A DNA stretch of 64,000 nt, taken from positions 806,001-870,000 of the forward strand of contig CAVVVC010000001.1 in NCBI GenBank assembly GCA_963751595.1, read 5' to 3'. The stretch comes from JAHEGP01 sp963751595 (lineage in GTDB: Bacteria; Pseudomonadota; Gammaproteobacteria; Pseudomonadales; JAHEGP01). The notes beneath the pieces were generated by a model, which did not search any database, was not told the origin of the DNA, and saw nothing but the letters and a program-made list of their open reading frames with translations. Below, piece by piece: positions 1 to 8,965 of the stretch (positions are counted from its first letter, which is position 1; every line of letters begins with the position of its first letter). The position numbers were made by a program, and so were the translations under genes.

Positions 1-510
1 GTTGCGACTGCGGCTGAGATCGCTCGCAGCGTACCCGCGTTCGTTGATGTCGTGGCGCTGTTCGTCAACCCCGCCCCGGGGCTGGTTGAGCAGGTTATCA
101 ACCAGGTGCGACCGGATTTGCTGCAGTTTCATGGAGACGAAAACGTAGCCCAGTGCGAAGCTTTCGGGCAGTCCTACATCAAGGCACTGCAGGTGCGCGA
201 TAGCGTTGAGCTGAGCAGGCAGGCTGCGCAATACCCCACAGCCAGGGCGCTGCTGCTGGATAGCTACAAACCGGGAATTCCCGGGGGCACCGGGGAAACG
301 TTCAATTGGAATCTGATACCAGAGGCACTACGTAACACTAGCGTGCTCGCTGGCGGCCTGACCCCGGAAAACGTGGGCACAGCGGTGCAGTTGCTCCAGC
401 CCTACGCGGTCGATGTCAGTGGTGGGGTGGAGCGGAAAAAAGGCATCAAGGATAGCGCGAAAATCCGATGCTTTGTGCAGCAGGTGCACAAGGCAGCCGA
501 AATGACCTGA
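1..510 (+). CDS. trpF: phosphoribosylanthranilate isomerase, 5'-truncated by window edge
   Basis: Converts N-(5'-phosphoribosyl)anthranilate to the carboxyphenylamino-deoxyribulose phosphate intermediate of tryptophan synthesis. The frame is open from base 1; about 169 residues remain, so roughly the first 35-40 residues of this small TIM barrel lie outside the window. Seen: the family segments LQFHGDE, LLLDSYKPGIPGGTGETF, VLAGGLTPENV near the phosphate-binding end of the barrel, and AVDVSGGVE near the C-terminus. The stop is 13 bp before trpB, so the two are very likely co-transcribed. The first internal start-like codon (GTG at 52) is not the true start, because homologous sequence (VATAAEIARSVPAFVDV) continues upstream of it. 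Confidence 0.95.
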   Translation, partial: VATAAEIARSVPAFVDVVALFVNPAPGLVEQVINQVRPDLLQFHGDENVAQCEAFGQSYIKALQVRDSVELSRQAAQYPTARALLLDSYKPGIPGGTGETFNWNLIPEALRNTSVLAGGLTPENVGTAVQLLQPYAVDVSGGVERKKGIKDSAKIRCFVQQVHKAAEMT

Positions 511-523
511 GGATACCGATACC

Positions 524-1732
524 ATGACACAGCCTAGCTTCAACAACCAACCGGATTCCCGCGGTCACTTCGGGCCTTACGGTGGTCGTTTCGTCTCGGA
601 GACTTTGATCTATGCCCTCGATGAACTGGAGCGCAGTTACCGCTCGCTTAAAGACGAGCCGCACTTCATAGACGAGCTTGATCGGGACCTCGCCCACTAT
701 GTGGGTCGACCGTCACCCCTCTACCTGGCGGAGCGATGGAGCGACCGGGTGGGTGGTGCGCGTATCTATCTCAAGCGAGAAGATCTCAATCATACCGGTG
801 CGCACAAGGTCAACAATACGGTGGGGCAGGGCCTGTTGGCGAAGTACTCTGGCAAATCAAGGGTAATTGCCGAAACCGGGGCAGGCCAGCATGGTGTGGC
901 CACAGCCACTATCGCAGCGCGGCTCGGTATGTCATGCCAGGTGTTCATGGGTGAGGAGGATGTTCGCCGCCAGTCCCTGAACGTCTACCGGATGAAACTG
1001 CTGGGTGCTGAGGTCATTCCGGTGACCTCCGGCTCGAAAACCCTCAAAGACGCGATGAACGAAGCGCTGCGAGACTGGGTTACCAACGTCGACGACACCT
1101 TCTATATAATTGGCACGGTGGCGGGGCCGCACCCCTACCCAATGCTGGTGCGTGACTTCCAGGCGGTGATTGGCCGGGAAGCGAAACAGCAATGCCTGCA
1201 GCAGACGGGTCGCATGCCCGATGCCCTGGTGGCGTGCGTGGGGGGTGGGTCCAATGCCATCGGCTTGTTTCACCCTTTCCTCGAAGATGCCGACGTTGCC
1301 ATGTACGGAGTGGAGGCGGGTGGCGACGGTGTCGCGACCGGGCGTCATGCGGCGCCGCTCTCGGCCGGACGACCGGGGATTCTCCACGGCAACCGAACCT
1401 ACCTTATGGAAGATGACAACGGGCAGATCATCCACACTCACTCGGTCTCGGCTGGCCTGGATTATCCGGGTGTCGGGCCAGAGCATGCGTGGTTGAAGGA
1501 TATTGGCAGGGCGCATTATGTTTCGGTCACCGATGAAGAGGCCCTGGCCGCCTTTCGTGAACTGACGCTGGTCGAGGGCATTATGCCGGCTCTGGAATCC
1601 AGTCACGCACTGGCCTATGCGGCTAAACTCGCCCGTGAAATGTCCCCGGAGCAGACCATTGTCGTCAATCTTTCCGGCCGGGGCGACAAGGATATTCTTA
1701 CCGTCGCCGAGCTCGATGGCATCAGCTTCTAA
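524..1732 (+). CDS. trpB: tryptophan synthase beta chain
   Basis: PLP-dependent beta subunit that condenses indole with serine to tryptophan. 402 residues, the usual length. Seen: HFGPYGGRFVSETL near the N-terminus, the PLP-binding lysine in HTGAHKVNN (K95), the phosphate-binding loop CVGGGSNAIG (about residue 237-246) and SGRGDKD near the C-terminus. It lies between trpF and trpA; an 87-bp gap separates it from trpA. The ATG start follows GAGGATACCGATACC. Nothing unusual in the protein. Confidence 0.98.
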   Translation: MTQPSFNNQPDSRGHFGPYGGRFVSETLIYALDELERSYRSLKDEPHFIDELDRDLAHYVGRPSPLYLAERWSDRVGGARIYLKREDLNHTGAHKVNNTVGQGLLAKYSGKSRVIAETGAGQHGVATATIAARLGMSCQVFMGEEDVRRQSLNVYRMKLLGAEVIPVTSGSKTLKDAMNEALRDWVTNVDDTFYIIGTVAGPHPYPMLVRDFQAVIGREAKQQCLQQTGRMPDALVACVGGGSNAIGLFHPFLEDADVAMYGVEAGGDGVATGRHAAPLSAGRPGILHGNRTYLMEDDNGQIIHTHSVSAGLDYPGVGPEHAWLKDIGRAHYVSVTDEEALAAFRELTLVEGIMPALESSHALAYAAKLAREMSPEQTIVVNLSGRGDKDILTVAELDGISF

Positions 1733-1819
1733 TTCGAGAGCCATTAACAGCGCTGCCGTGCACCAAAGTCGCCGCAGCGGCTGCAACATCAACTTTATAG
1801 CAGGGGTGGGAGAGAAAGT

Positions 1820-2632
1820 TTGTCTCGTATTGCACAGCGTTTCGAAAGGCTTAAGCAACAGCAGCGCAAGGCGCTGGTCCCCTACCTTGTAGCCGGCGAC
1901 CCGGCCCCCGAGGTGACAGTGCCGGCTATGCATGCCTTGGTTGCAGCCGGCGCCGACATCATCGAACTGGGCGTGCCTTTTTCCGACCCGATGGCCGAAG
2001 GACCGGTAATCCAGGTCGCCCACGAGCGGGCTCTGGAACATGATGTCAGCCTGTCGGATGTGCTGTCGATGGTAGAAGTTTTCAGGCGAGAGGACAGCGA
2101 AACGCCGGTCGTGCTGATGGGCTATGCCAACCCCGTCGAGGCAATGGGGTACGAGCGTTTTGCCAAGCACGCCGCCCGGGTGGGGGTGGACGGTATCCTC
2201 ACGGTCGACCTGCCCCCGGAGGAAGGCGTGGAGACCAGCGCGCTGATGGCGTCCCACGGCATTGATAGCATCCTGTTGCTTGCACCCACCACTACCGAGG
2301 CGCGTATCGAGGCGATCTGTGCCCAGGCGCGGGGATACCTTTACTACGTATCGCTGAAGGGCGTGACCGGCGCCGGCCATTTGGACGTGCAATCAGTCAG
2401 CGAAAAAATGGCCTTGATCCGTCGCTACTCGACCCTGCCGGTCGCGGTGGGTTTTGGCATCAAGGACGAAGCCACCGCTGGTGCTATCGCGCCCCTGTGT
2501 GATGGGGTCGTGGTGGGCAGCGCACTGGTGCAGAGCATGGTCGCGAATTTCGATGCCGCGGCTCCCACAGCGGTGCCCCAGGCCCCCATGGAGTTGGTAT
2601 CAGCTATTCGCAGCGCCATCGACACAGTGTAG
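1820..2632 (+). CDS. trpA: tryptophan synthase alpha chain
   Basis: Alpha subunit that cleaves indole-3-glycerol phosphate to indole and glyceraldehyde 3-phosphate, which is channelled to TrpB. 270 residues. Seen: the catalytic-glutamate region DIIELGVPFSDPMAEGPVIQ (Glu near residue 50), the catalytic-Asp strand ILTVDLPPEEG, YYVSLKGVTGAG (phosphate and active-site loop) and PVAVGFGIKD. The best start is a TTG preceded by GGGAGAG; the family N-terminus S-R-I-A-Q-R-F follows directly, so the non-ATG start is well supported. accD begins 35 bp after its stop. Confidence 0.97.
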   Translation: MSRIAQRFERLKQQQRKALVPYLVAGDPAPEVTVPAMHALVAAGADIIELGVPFSDPMAEGPVIQVAHERALEHDVSLSDVLSMVEVFRREDSETPVVLMGYANPVEAMGYERFAKHAARVGVDGILTVDLPPEEGVETSALMASHGIDSILLLAPTTTEARIEAICAQARGYLYYVSLKGVTGAGHLDVQSVSEKMALIRRYSTLPVAVGFGIKDEATAGAIAPLCDGVVVGSALVQSMVANFDAAAPTAVPQAPMELVSAIRSAIDTV

Positions 2633-2667
2633 AATGGCACGCAAATTAACCAGGGGCACGGCCTGCG

Positions 2668-3534
2668 ATGAGCTGGATTGATAAAATACTACCCTCAATC
2701 GTCAAGAAGGAAGCGGACGAACGCGCGGCGGTCTCGGTTCCGGAGGGCCTGTGGAAGAAGTGCGTAAAGTGCGAGGCCGTGCTTTATCGCCCGGAGCTTG
2801 AACGCAACCTGGATGTTTGTCCCAAGTGCGATCACCACATGCGAATCGGTGCCCGGCGGCGCCTCGATACCTTCCTGGACGAGGAGGAGCGCGAGGAAGT
2901 GGGGGCGGAAATTGAGCCCCTCGACACTCTGAAGTTCAAGGACATCAAACGATACCGTGACCGATTGCTGGCAGCGCAAAAAGCAACCGGCGAAAAAGAC
3001 GCCCTGGTGGGCATGAAGGGTACGGTGGACAGCCTGCCGCTGGTGGCGGTTGCGTTCGAGTTCAATTTCCATGGGGGCTCGATGGGCTACGCCGTTGGCG
3101 AGCGCTTCACCCGGGCAGCGCAACTTGCGCTGGAGGAGCGCATGCCCCTGGTCTGCTTCTCGGCAACCGGCGGTGCGAGGATGCAGGAAGCGCTGATTTC
3201 GTTGATGCAAATGGCTAAGACCAGCGCAGTGCTGGAGCACATGAAGCGCGAGAGCGTGCCCTATGTTTCGGTCATAACCGATCCCACCTACGGTGGGGTA
3301 TCGGCCAGCCTGGCGATGCTCGGCGATATCATCATTGCTGAGCCCGGAGCCAGGGCGGGCTTCGCCGGCCCCAACATCATCGAGCAAACGATTCGTCAGA
3401 AACTTCCCAAGGGTTTTCAGCGCAGCGAGTTCCTGCTCGAGCATGGCGCCATCGACATGATTCTTCATCGCAAGGAACTTCGTCCGAAAGTGGCGGGCTT
3501 GTTGAGAAAACTGACGAAATTGCCGGTAGCTTGA
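2668..3534 (+). CDS. accD: acetyl-CoA carboxylase carboxyltransferase subunit beta
   Basis: Carboxyltransferase beta subunit of the heteromeric acetyl-CoA carboxylase, first step of fatty acid synthesis. 288 residues. The N-terminal zinc ribbon is intact: C32-x2-C35 and C51-x2-C54. The crotonase-fold core follows, with FSATGGARMQE and DPTYGGVSAS in the CoA-binding region. Its stop codon overlaps the TTG start of folC (TTGA), so translational coupling is likely. Linkage of trp genes, accD and folC is common in gammaproteobacteria. Confidence 0.97.
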   Translation: MSWIDKILPSIVKKEADERAAVSVPEGLWKKCVKCEAVLYRPELERNLDVCPKCDHHMRIGARRRLDTFLDEEEREEVGAEIEPLDTLKFKDIKRYRDRLLAAQKATGEKDALVGMKGTVDSLPLVAVAFEFNFHGGSMGYAVGERFTRAAQLALEERMPLVCFSATGGARMQEALISLMQMAKTSAVLEHMKRESVPYVSVITDPTYGGVSASLAMLGDIIIAEPGARAGFAGPNIIEQTIRQKLPKGFQRSEFLLEHGAIDMILHRKELRPKVAGLLRKLTKLPVA

Positions 3535-4820
3535 GACAGCAGCTAAACCTTCAGCAGTGGCTTGAGCGCATCGAGCAGCTACATCCGCAGGACATCGAAC
3601 TGGGACTGGAGCGGGTTCGGGCCGTAGCCAGGCGCATGGGCCTGACGATCGAACGCATGAAAACCGTGGTTGTCGGCGGTACCAACGGCAAGGGCAGCAC
3701 GGTCGCCGCACTGGAGGCCATTGCCAGCAAACATGGCATGTCTGTGGGCAGCTATACCTCACCTCATCTCCTGACCTTCAACGAGCGCATCCGAATCGAC
3801 GGACAGGTGTTGGGCGACGACGCGCTTTGCCAGGCTTTCTCTGCGGTGGAGGGGGCTCGCGACCAGACTCCGCTCACCTACTTCGAGTTTACTACCCTGG
3901 CCGCGCTGCATTGTTTCGATCTCTACCAACCCCACCTTTGCCTGCTGGAAGTCGGCCTGGGTGGCCGGCTGGATGCCGTCAATATCATCGACGCCGACGT
4001 CACCATCGTTACCAATGTCCAGATGGATCACGAAGCCTGGCTGGGCCATGATCGCGAAGCCATTGCGCGCGAAAAAGCCGGTATCTTCCGGCCCGGCATT
4101 CCCGCTATCTGCGCGGAGTTACAACCGCCTGATACGCTGCGAAGGCTGGCGAGGGACAAGCAGGCACGTTGGTTGCACAACGGGGTCGATTTCTCCCTGC
4201 GTCAGGATAGCGACGGCTGGTTCTGGCAAGGTTACGATGGCAGTGGTAGCGCCCTGCAGGTGTCAGGGTCGACACCATTGGCGGTCCATCGGGACGCCGT
4301 TGCCGCCGCCATTCAGGCGGCACTGCTGGTAATTCCCCAGCCCGAGCCGGAATTGATAGCACTGGCCCTGGCGTCACTAATGCTCGCCGGTCGCTGCCAG
4401 CAGCTGATGACCGAGCATGGCACCGTTATTCTCGACGTTGCACATAACCCGGCGGCCGCGCTGCGCCTGGCGGGAGCACTGGCCGACACGGCCATCGAGG
4501 GTAAGACGCACATACTCTTCGCCATGCTGGCGGACAAGCGCGCCGACCAGTGTGCCAGTGCCCTGGCTCCGCTGGTTGATGGTTGCTGGTGGCTGCCGCA
4601 GTTACAGGTGCCCCGGGCCTTGCCGGCTGCTGCTATGAAAAGTGTCCTGGCAACCATCGAGGGCATATCGGAGATACAAACAACGGCAGATGTCGGCACC
4701 GCGCTGGCGGGGGCGTTCAGGCAGATGAATAGAGCGGACCGGCTGGTGATAACGGGCTCTTTTTATACGGTAGCTGCAGCCATGCAGTGGTTGATGCAAC
4801 GGGGAATAGACCTTGAATGA
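3531..4820 (+). CDS. folC: bifunctional dihydrofolate synthase / folylpolyglutamate synthase
   Basis: Adds L-glutamate to dihydropteroate and then further glutamates to tetrahydrofolate. 429 residues. Seen: the Mur-ligase ATP loop VVVGGTNGKGST (about residue 45-56), the family N-terminus with IEQLHPQDIELGLERV, TSPHLLTFNERIRIDG (omega loop), and VTNVQMDHEAWLG. Start is TTG, overlapping the accD stop by four bases. The next in-frame ATG lies well inside the conserved N-terminal helix, so the TTG is preferred. The 3' end overlaps the start of dedD by eight bases. Confidence 0.95.
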   Translation: MRQQLNLQQWLERIEQLHPQDIELGLERVRAVARRMGLTIERMKTVVVGGTNGKGSTVAALEAIASKHGMSVGSYTSPHLLTFNERIRIDGQVLGDDALCQAFSAVEGARDQTPLTYFEFTTLAALHCFDLYQPHLCLLEVGLGGRLDAVNIIDADVTIVTNVQMDHEAWLGHDREAIAREKAGIFRPGIPAICAELQPPDTLRRLARDKQARWLHNGVDFSLRQDSDGWFWQGYDGSGSALQVSGSTPLAVHRDAVAAAIQAALLVIPQPEPELIALALASLMLAGRCQQLMTEHGTVILDVAHNPAAALRLAGALADTAIEGKTHILFAMLADKRADQCASALAPLVDGCWWLPQLQVPRALPAAAMKSVLATIEGISEIQTTADVGTALAGAFRQMNRADRLVITGSFYTVAAAMQWLMQRGIDLE

Positions 4821-5373
4821 TCGGATTGTGCAACGCCTGGTGGGGGCGGTGGTATTGGTGGCATTGGGGCTGATACTTTGGCCCGTTGTGATGGGTCCGA
4901 AGCGCGACCAGTCCTTCGTGATCGAATCCGATATTCCTCCCAAACCGGTTTTCGTTCCCAGCGAGATTGCGCCGCCGGAGCCCCGAAAAGACGTATCGCC
5001 AATCGGCGAATACCAGCAAAAACTGGCGCGGGAAATTGAAGCGGCAGAGCCGGAAACCCCACCAGAGTCCGATGTCGCAGCCCAACCGGCAGCGCCCGTG
5101 GATCCACCCGCGGTCACCCGGCCGGCGCTGGATAAAGACGGGGTTCCCATTGGCTGGATGATCCAGGTTGCCAGCTTCAGTAAGCGGGACAATGCCAACG
5201 CCTTCAAAAAGCGCCTACAGGATAACGGTTACCGGGCCCGGGTAGTCAACCAGGGCAAGTATGCCAGGGTTTTGGTCGGCCCCTACATCGACCAGGCAAT
5301 GGCAGAGCGTGACCTGGGCAAGATTGCGCGTAATCACTCTGTCAAGCCCAAGCTGGTGCGATACAGCCCCTGA
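4813..5373 (+). CDS. dedD: SPOR-domain cell-division protein (DedD-like)
   Basis: Predicted inner-membrane protein that binds denuded septal peptidoglycan through a SPOR domain. 186 residues: a short cytoplasmic start, one membrane segment (about 10-29, VGAVVLVALGLILWPVVM), a Pro/Glu/Ala-rich periplasmic linker (about 45-105) and a C-terminal SPOR domain (about 112-186, beginning GWMIQVASFSKRDNA and ending with a typical LVGPY motif region). TTG start inside the end of folC. Position between folC and cvpA matches dedD in enteric and pseudomonad genomes. Confidence 0.9.
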   Translation: MNDRIVQRLVGAVVLVALGLILWPVVMGPKRDQSFVIESDIPPKPVFVPSEIAPPEPRKDVSPIGEYQQKLAREIEAAEPETPPESDVAAQPAAPVDPPAVTRPALDKDGVPIGWMIQVASFSKRDNANAFKKRLQDNGYRARVVNQGKYARVLVGPYIDQAMAERDLGKIARNHSVKPKLVRYSP

Positions 5374-5406
5374 TGGCGAGCGCGCTTGATTCCGGAGTCG
5401 ATAACG

Positions 5407-5910
5407 GTGGCTGAGTTCAATCCGGCAGATTGGCTGATCGTCGCGATAATCGCTGCGTCTGCGCTGGCCAGCTTGTGGCGGGGGTTTGTCCGTGAGGCTA
5501 TCTCTCTGGCTGCCTGGTTCGTCGCTTTTACCGTAGCGACCATGTTCAGCCCGGCACTTCAAAGCCAACTGCACGGCGCCATCGAAAGCCCGCAGATACG
5601 TCAGCTAAGCGCTTTTCTGCTGCTGTTCGTTGCGACCTTACTGGTGTGCTCCCTGCTTGGCTACCTGCTTGGCCAGTTGGTGAGGGTCACTGGGCTTGGC
5701 TTTATCGATCGAATATTGGGCGTTGCTTTTGGACTGGTGCGAGGCGCTATTGTCGTTCTGGCCCTGCTGCTGCTGGTGGAACTGCTGCTGGAAAATACCG
5801 GATCGTCCCCGCAGTTGTATCAGCAGTCTGTGCTGATTCCCCATTTTCTTTTAATGGAAAACTGGGCGCGAGATACAGCCGCCGCGGTGTTGAAATATGT
5901 CACAAGCTAG
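5407..5910 (+). CDS. cvpA: CvpA family membrane protein
   Basis: Inner-membrane protein, originally linked to colicin V production; its biochemical role is not settled. Four hydrophobic segments are visible across about 167 residues (IVAIIAASALASL; AAWFVAFTVATMF; LLLFVATLLVCSLLGYLLG; GAIVVLALLLLVELLL). I place the start at the GTG at 5407, with GGAG ten bases upstream, giving M-A-E-F-N-P-A-D-W, which fits the family start; a longer version would begin at the TTG at 5386. It directly precedes purF, the usual arrangement in gammaproteobacteria. Confidence 0.88.
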   Translation: MAEFNPADWLIVAIIAASALASLWRGFVREAISLAAWFVAFTVATMFSPALQSQLHGAIESPQIRQLSAFLLLFVATLLVCSLLGYLLGQLVRVTGLGFIDRILGVAFGLVRGAIVVLALLLLVELLLENTGSSPQLYQQSVLIPHFLLMENWARDTAAAVLKYVTS

Positions 5911-5997
5911 TATGATAGACAGCCTTTTCGGCGAGGCCGATAACGTACCCCTGGCAACCGGTTTGTCTCCGGTGGGCCATGCAGTGGAGAGAAGGTA

Positions 5998-7503
5998 ATG
6001 TGCGGTATTGTGGGTATTGTAGGGAAGTCCAACGTTAGCGGTTCGCTCTACGACGCGTTAACGGTGCTGCAACATCGCGGGCAAGACTCGGCAGGTATCG
6101 TAACCTGCGATAAAGGGCTGTTGCATCAGCACAAGGCCAACGGGCTGGTACGGGATGTTTTTCGCACTCGCCACATGGAAGCCCTGGTGGGTAATATGGG
6201 AATAGGCCATGTCCGCTATCCTACCGCCGGAAGCTCCAGCCCCAACCTCGCACAACCGTTTTACGTCAATACACCCTACGGCATCAGCCTGGCCCACAAT
6301 GGTAACCTGACCAATTCGGAACAGCTTTCCGAAGAGTTGTATAGATCGGATTTGCGCCACCTGAATACCGACTCGGACTCCGAGGTACTGCTCAATATCT
6401 TCGCCCATGAATTGCAAAGCCTGGGCAAGCTGACTCCCGACGAGCACGACATGTTTGCCGCGGTAAAGGCGGTCCACCGGCGCTGCAACGGGGGCTATGC
6501 GGTGTGCGCGCTGATCGCCGACTACGGCTTGCTGGGGTTTCGCGACCCCCTGGGTATCCGCCCGGTGGTTTACGGAGAGCGCGAGACACCCCAGGGTAAG
6601 GAGTACATGATCGCCTCAGAGAGCGCGGCGCTGTCAGTACTGGGTTTTCGCCTGATTCGTGACCTGTTGCCGGGGGAGGCCATTTACATTGATGCCAGTG
6701 GACGCGTCTCCAGTTGTCAGTGTGCCGAGTACCCGAGGCTCGTGCCCTGTATCTTCGAACACGTCTATTTTGCCCGACCCGATTCCATTATGGATGGCGT
6801 TTCAGTTTACAAAGCGCGCCTCCGCCAGGGCGAACGCCTGGCCGAGAAGGTGCGGCGACTGCGCCCCCAGCATGATATCGATGTGGTTATCCCGATTCCC
6901 GACACCAGCCGGGTCGCCGCCCAGGCGATGGCGCAGTCCCTGGGCGTCAAGTTTCGTGAAGGCCTGATGAAAAACCGCTATATCGGGCGCACATTTATCA
7001 TGCCGGGCCAGAAAATGCGTGCCCGCTCGGTGCGGCGCAAACTCAACGCCATCGAACTCGAGTTTCGGGGCAAGAACGTGATGCTGGTGGATGACTCCAT
7101 CGTGCGGGGAACCACCTGCGGCCAGATCATTGAAATGGCACGTGAGGCGGGGGCGAAGAAAGTCTTTTTCGCCTCTGCCGCGCCGCCGGTTCGCTACCCT
7201 AACGTCTATGGAATCGATATGCCCTCGGCGGAAGAATTGATCGCCCACAACAGGACCCCCGATGAAATTGCCGATCTCATCGGGGCGGATTGGCTGGTTT
7301 ACCAGGACATCGCCGATTTGACGGCAAGCTCCGCGGAGGGTAACCCGGAGATCGAAGAGTTCGAGGATTCCGTATTCGATGGCGAATACATTACCGGGGA
7401 TGTCGATCAGCATTATCTCGATCGCATTCACGAGTTGCGCAATGACGCCAACCTGAGTCGACATGCCGGTATCCATGACGATGGTGACAGCAGCGTCATG
7501 TAA
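5998..7503 (+). CDS. purF: amidophosphoribosyltransferase
   Basis: Glutamine phosphoribosylpyrophosphate amidotransferase, first committed step of purine synthesis. 501 residues. The N-terminal nucleophile Cys2 follows the initiator Met (MCGIVGIV). The glutaminase domain (residues 2 to about 230) contains GIGHVRYPTAG and AHNGNLTN; the PRPP-binding loop VMLVDDSIVRGTT lies near residue 361-373. Good ribosome-binding sequence GAGAGAAGG before the ATG. A TATGAT box directly after the cvpA stop (5911) with TTGAAA 15 bp upstream might be its own promoter, but the spacing is short. I see no PurR-like operator. Confidence 0.98.
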   Translation: MCGIVGIVGKSNVSGSLYDALTVLQHRGQDSAGIVTCDKGLLHQHKANGLVRDVFRTRHMEALVGNMGIGHVRYPTAGSSSPNLAQPFYVNTPYGISLAHNGNLTNSEQLSEELYRSDLRHLNTDSDSEVLLNIFAHELQSLGKLTPDEHDMFAAVKAVHRRCNGGYAVCALIADYGLLGFRDPLGIRPVVYGERETPQGKEYMIASESAALSVLGFRLIRDLLPGEAIYIDASGRVSSCQCAEYPRLVPCIFEHVYFARPDSIMDGVSVYKARLRQGERLAEKVRRLRPQHDIDVVIPIPDTSRVAAQAMAQSLGVKFREGLMKNRYIGRTFIMPGQKMRARSVRRKLNAIELEFRGKNVMLVDDSIVRGTTCGQIIEMAREAGAKKVFFASAAPPVRYPNVYGIDMPSAEELIAHNRTPDEIADLIGADWLVYQDIADLTASSAEGNPEIEEFEDSVFDGEYITGDVDQHYLDRIHELRNDANLSRHAGIHDDGDSSVM

Positions 7504-7608
7504 ACGCGGGGCCAGACGCGGTACATGCTCCCCGACGGAGTTGCTACCCCGGCTCGCCCGGGGCCATTGGCCTGAAATACCTCTCTTCGTCTAACGCCAG
7601 GAACCCCA

Positions 7609-8820
7609 GTGGACAAATTGGACAAGCACGCCGACTTGCAACGTATTCTCGATGACGCACAACTGGACACACTCGCTGTCAGGGCAGGGCAGTTGCGCAC
7701 CCCCGAGGGTGAGCATAGTGAACCCATCTTTACGACATCCAGCTTCGTGTTTGAAGACGCGCGCAGTGCTGCGGCGCGCTTTGCCGGTGACGAGGCGGGC
7801 AACGTCTACTCGCGCTACACCAATCCAACGGTCAGGACCTTCGAGCAGCGGATAGCTGCACTCGAGGGGGGTGAACGGGCGGTGGCAACGGCCTCCGGGA
7901 TGGCCGCGATTCTGAGTACATTCATGGCCCTGCTGTCTGCCGGCGACCACGTGGTGTGCTCGCGCAGCGTTTTTGGCACCACGACCACACTGCTGAATAA
8001 ATACCTGGCCAAATTTGGCGTTGGTGTCAGCTTCGTGGCACCCACGGATTACCGCGCCTGGGAAAATGCGATCACGCCGGCCACTCGGGCTCTGTTCATC
8101 GAAACGCCCTCCAATCCCCTGTGCGAGGTGCTTGATATCGAGCGCCTGGCCCGATTGGCCCATGACAACGACAGCCTGCTGATTGTGGATAATTGCTTCT
8201 GCACCCCTGCACTGCAAAAACCTCTGGAGTTTGGTGCGGATATTATTATTCACTCGGCCACCAAGTACCTGGATGGCCAGGGCCGCTGCGTGGGTGGCGT
8301 GGCGGTGGGGCGTGCCGAGCAAATGGAAGAGGTGTTGGGCTTCCTTCGATCCTGCGGACCCACCATGAGCCCTTTTAACGCCTGGGTTTTCCTCAAGGGT
8401 CTGGAAACGCTGCGGCTGCGTATGGACGCTCACAGTCGAAGTGCCCTGGAGCTCGCCCGGTGGCTGGAGCAGCAGCCCCAGATTGATCAGGTCTTTTACG
8501 CGGGCCTTCCCAGCCATCCCGAGTACACTTTGGCGCAGCGTCAGCAGCGTGGATTCGGCGGCGTATTATCGTTCCGCGTGGCGGGTGGCCGGGATGAGGC
8601 CTGGCGCCTGATCGACGCGACCCGCTTGCTCTCGATCACCGCGAATCTGGGCGACGCCAAGTCAACCATCGTGCATCCGGCCACCACTACCCATGGCCGG
8701 CTTAGCGACCAGCAGCGGCGGGAGGCCGGCATCAGCCCCAACCTGGTGCGTATATCCGTCGGCCTCGAAGATCCACAGGATTTGCGACAGGATATCGCCA
8801 GGGGTCTAGCAGCGGTATGA
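7609..8820 (+). CDS. metZ: O-succinylhomoserine sulfhydrylase
   Basis: PLP-dependent enzyme that makes homocysteine from O-succinylhomoserine and sulfide. 403 residues, Cys/Met-metabolism family. Seen: YSRYTNPTVRTFE, ATASGMAAIL, the PLP lysine in HSATKYLDGQ (K219) and the C-terminal SVGLEDPQDL. The product is called metZ rather than metB/metC mainly from its position after purF, as in Pseudomonas; the sequence alone would also permit a related trans-sulfuration lyase. GTG start. The 105-bp gap after purF holds a GC-rich hairpin without a T-tract. Confidence 0.88.
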   Translation: MDKLDKHADLQRILDDAQLDTLAVRAGQLRTPEGEHSEPIFTTSSFVFEDARSAAARFAGDEAGNVYSRYTNPTVRTFEQRIAALEGGERAVATASGMAAILSTFMALLSAGDHVVCSRSVFGTTTTLLNKYLAKFGVGVSFVAPTDYRAWENAITPATRALFIETPSNPLCEVLDIERLARLAHDNDSLLIVDNCFCTPALQKPLEFGADIIIHSATKYLDGQGRCVGGVAVGRAEQMEEVLGFLRSCGPTMSPFNAWVFLKGLETLRLRMDAHSRSALELARWLEQQPQIDQVFYAGLPSHPEYTLAQRQQRGFGGVLSFRVAGGRDEAWRLIDATRLLSITANLGDAKSTIVHPATTTHGRLSDQQRREAGISPNLVRISVGLEDPQDLRQDIARGLAAV

Positions 8821-8965
8821 GCCGCTTTCAGGCGGCCGGAGTTCAGCCCGACAGAGCCACAGGTCCTCAGGTTGTGACCCGCAGGTAGTCTATACTCTGG
8901 GTTATCACCATCAGCCAGCCCTGTCCCGGGCTGGGCGTTCGATCCCGCTGAACTCAGGAGCTTGC

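Noticed and set aside
932..2392. 486-codon open frame on the - strand
   Set aside because: It lies fully antisense to trpB and trpA, which have clear family motifs; GC-rich genes often give such long shadow frames.
2695..3762. 355-codon open frame on the - strand
   Set aside because: Antisense to accD and folC, no recognisable protein character.
7504..7608. Possible riboswitch or attenuator before metZ
   Set aside because: Only a simple CCCCGG/CCGGGG hairpin is visible, without a conserved aptamer core or T-tract.
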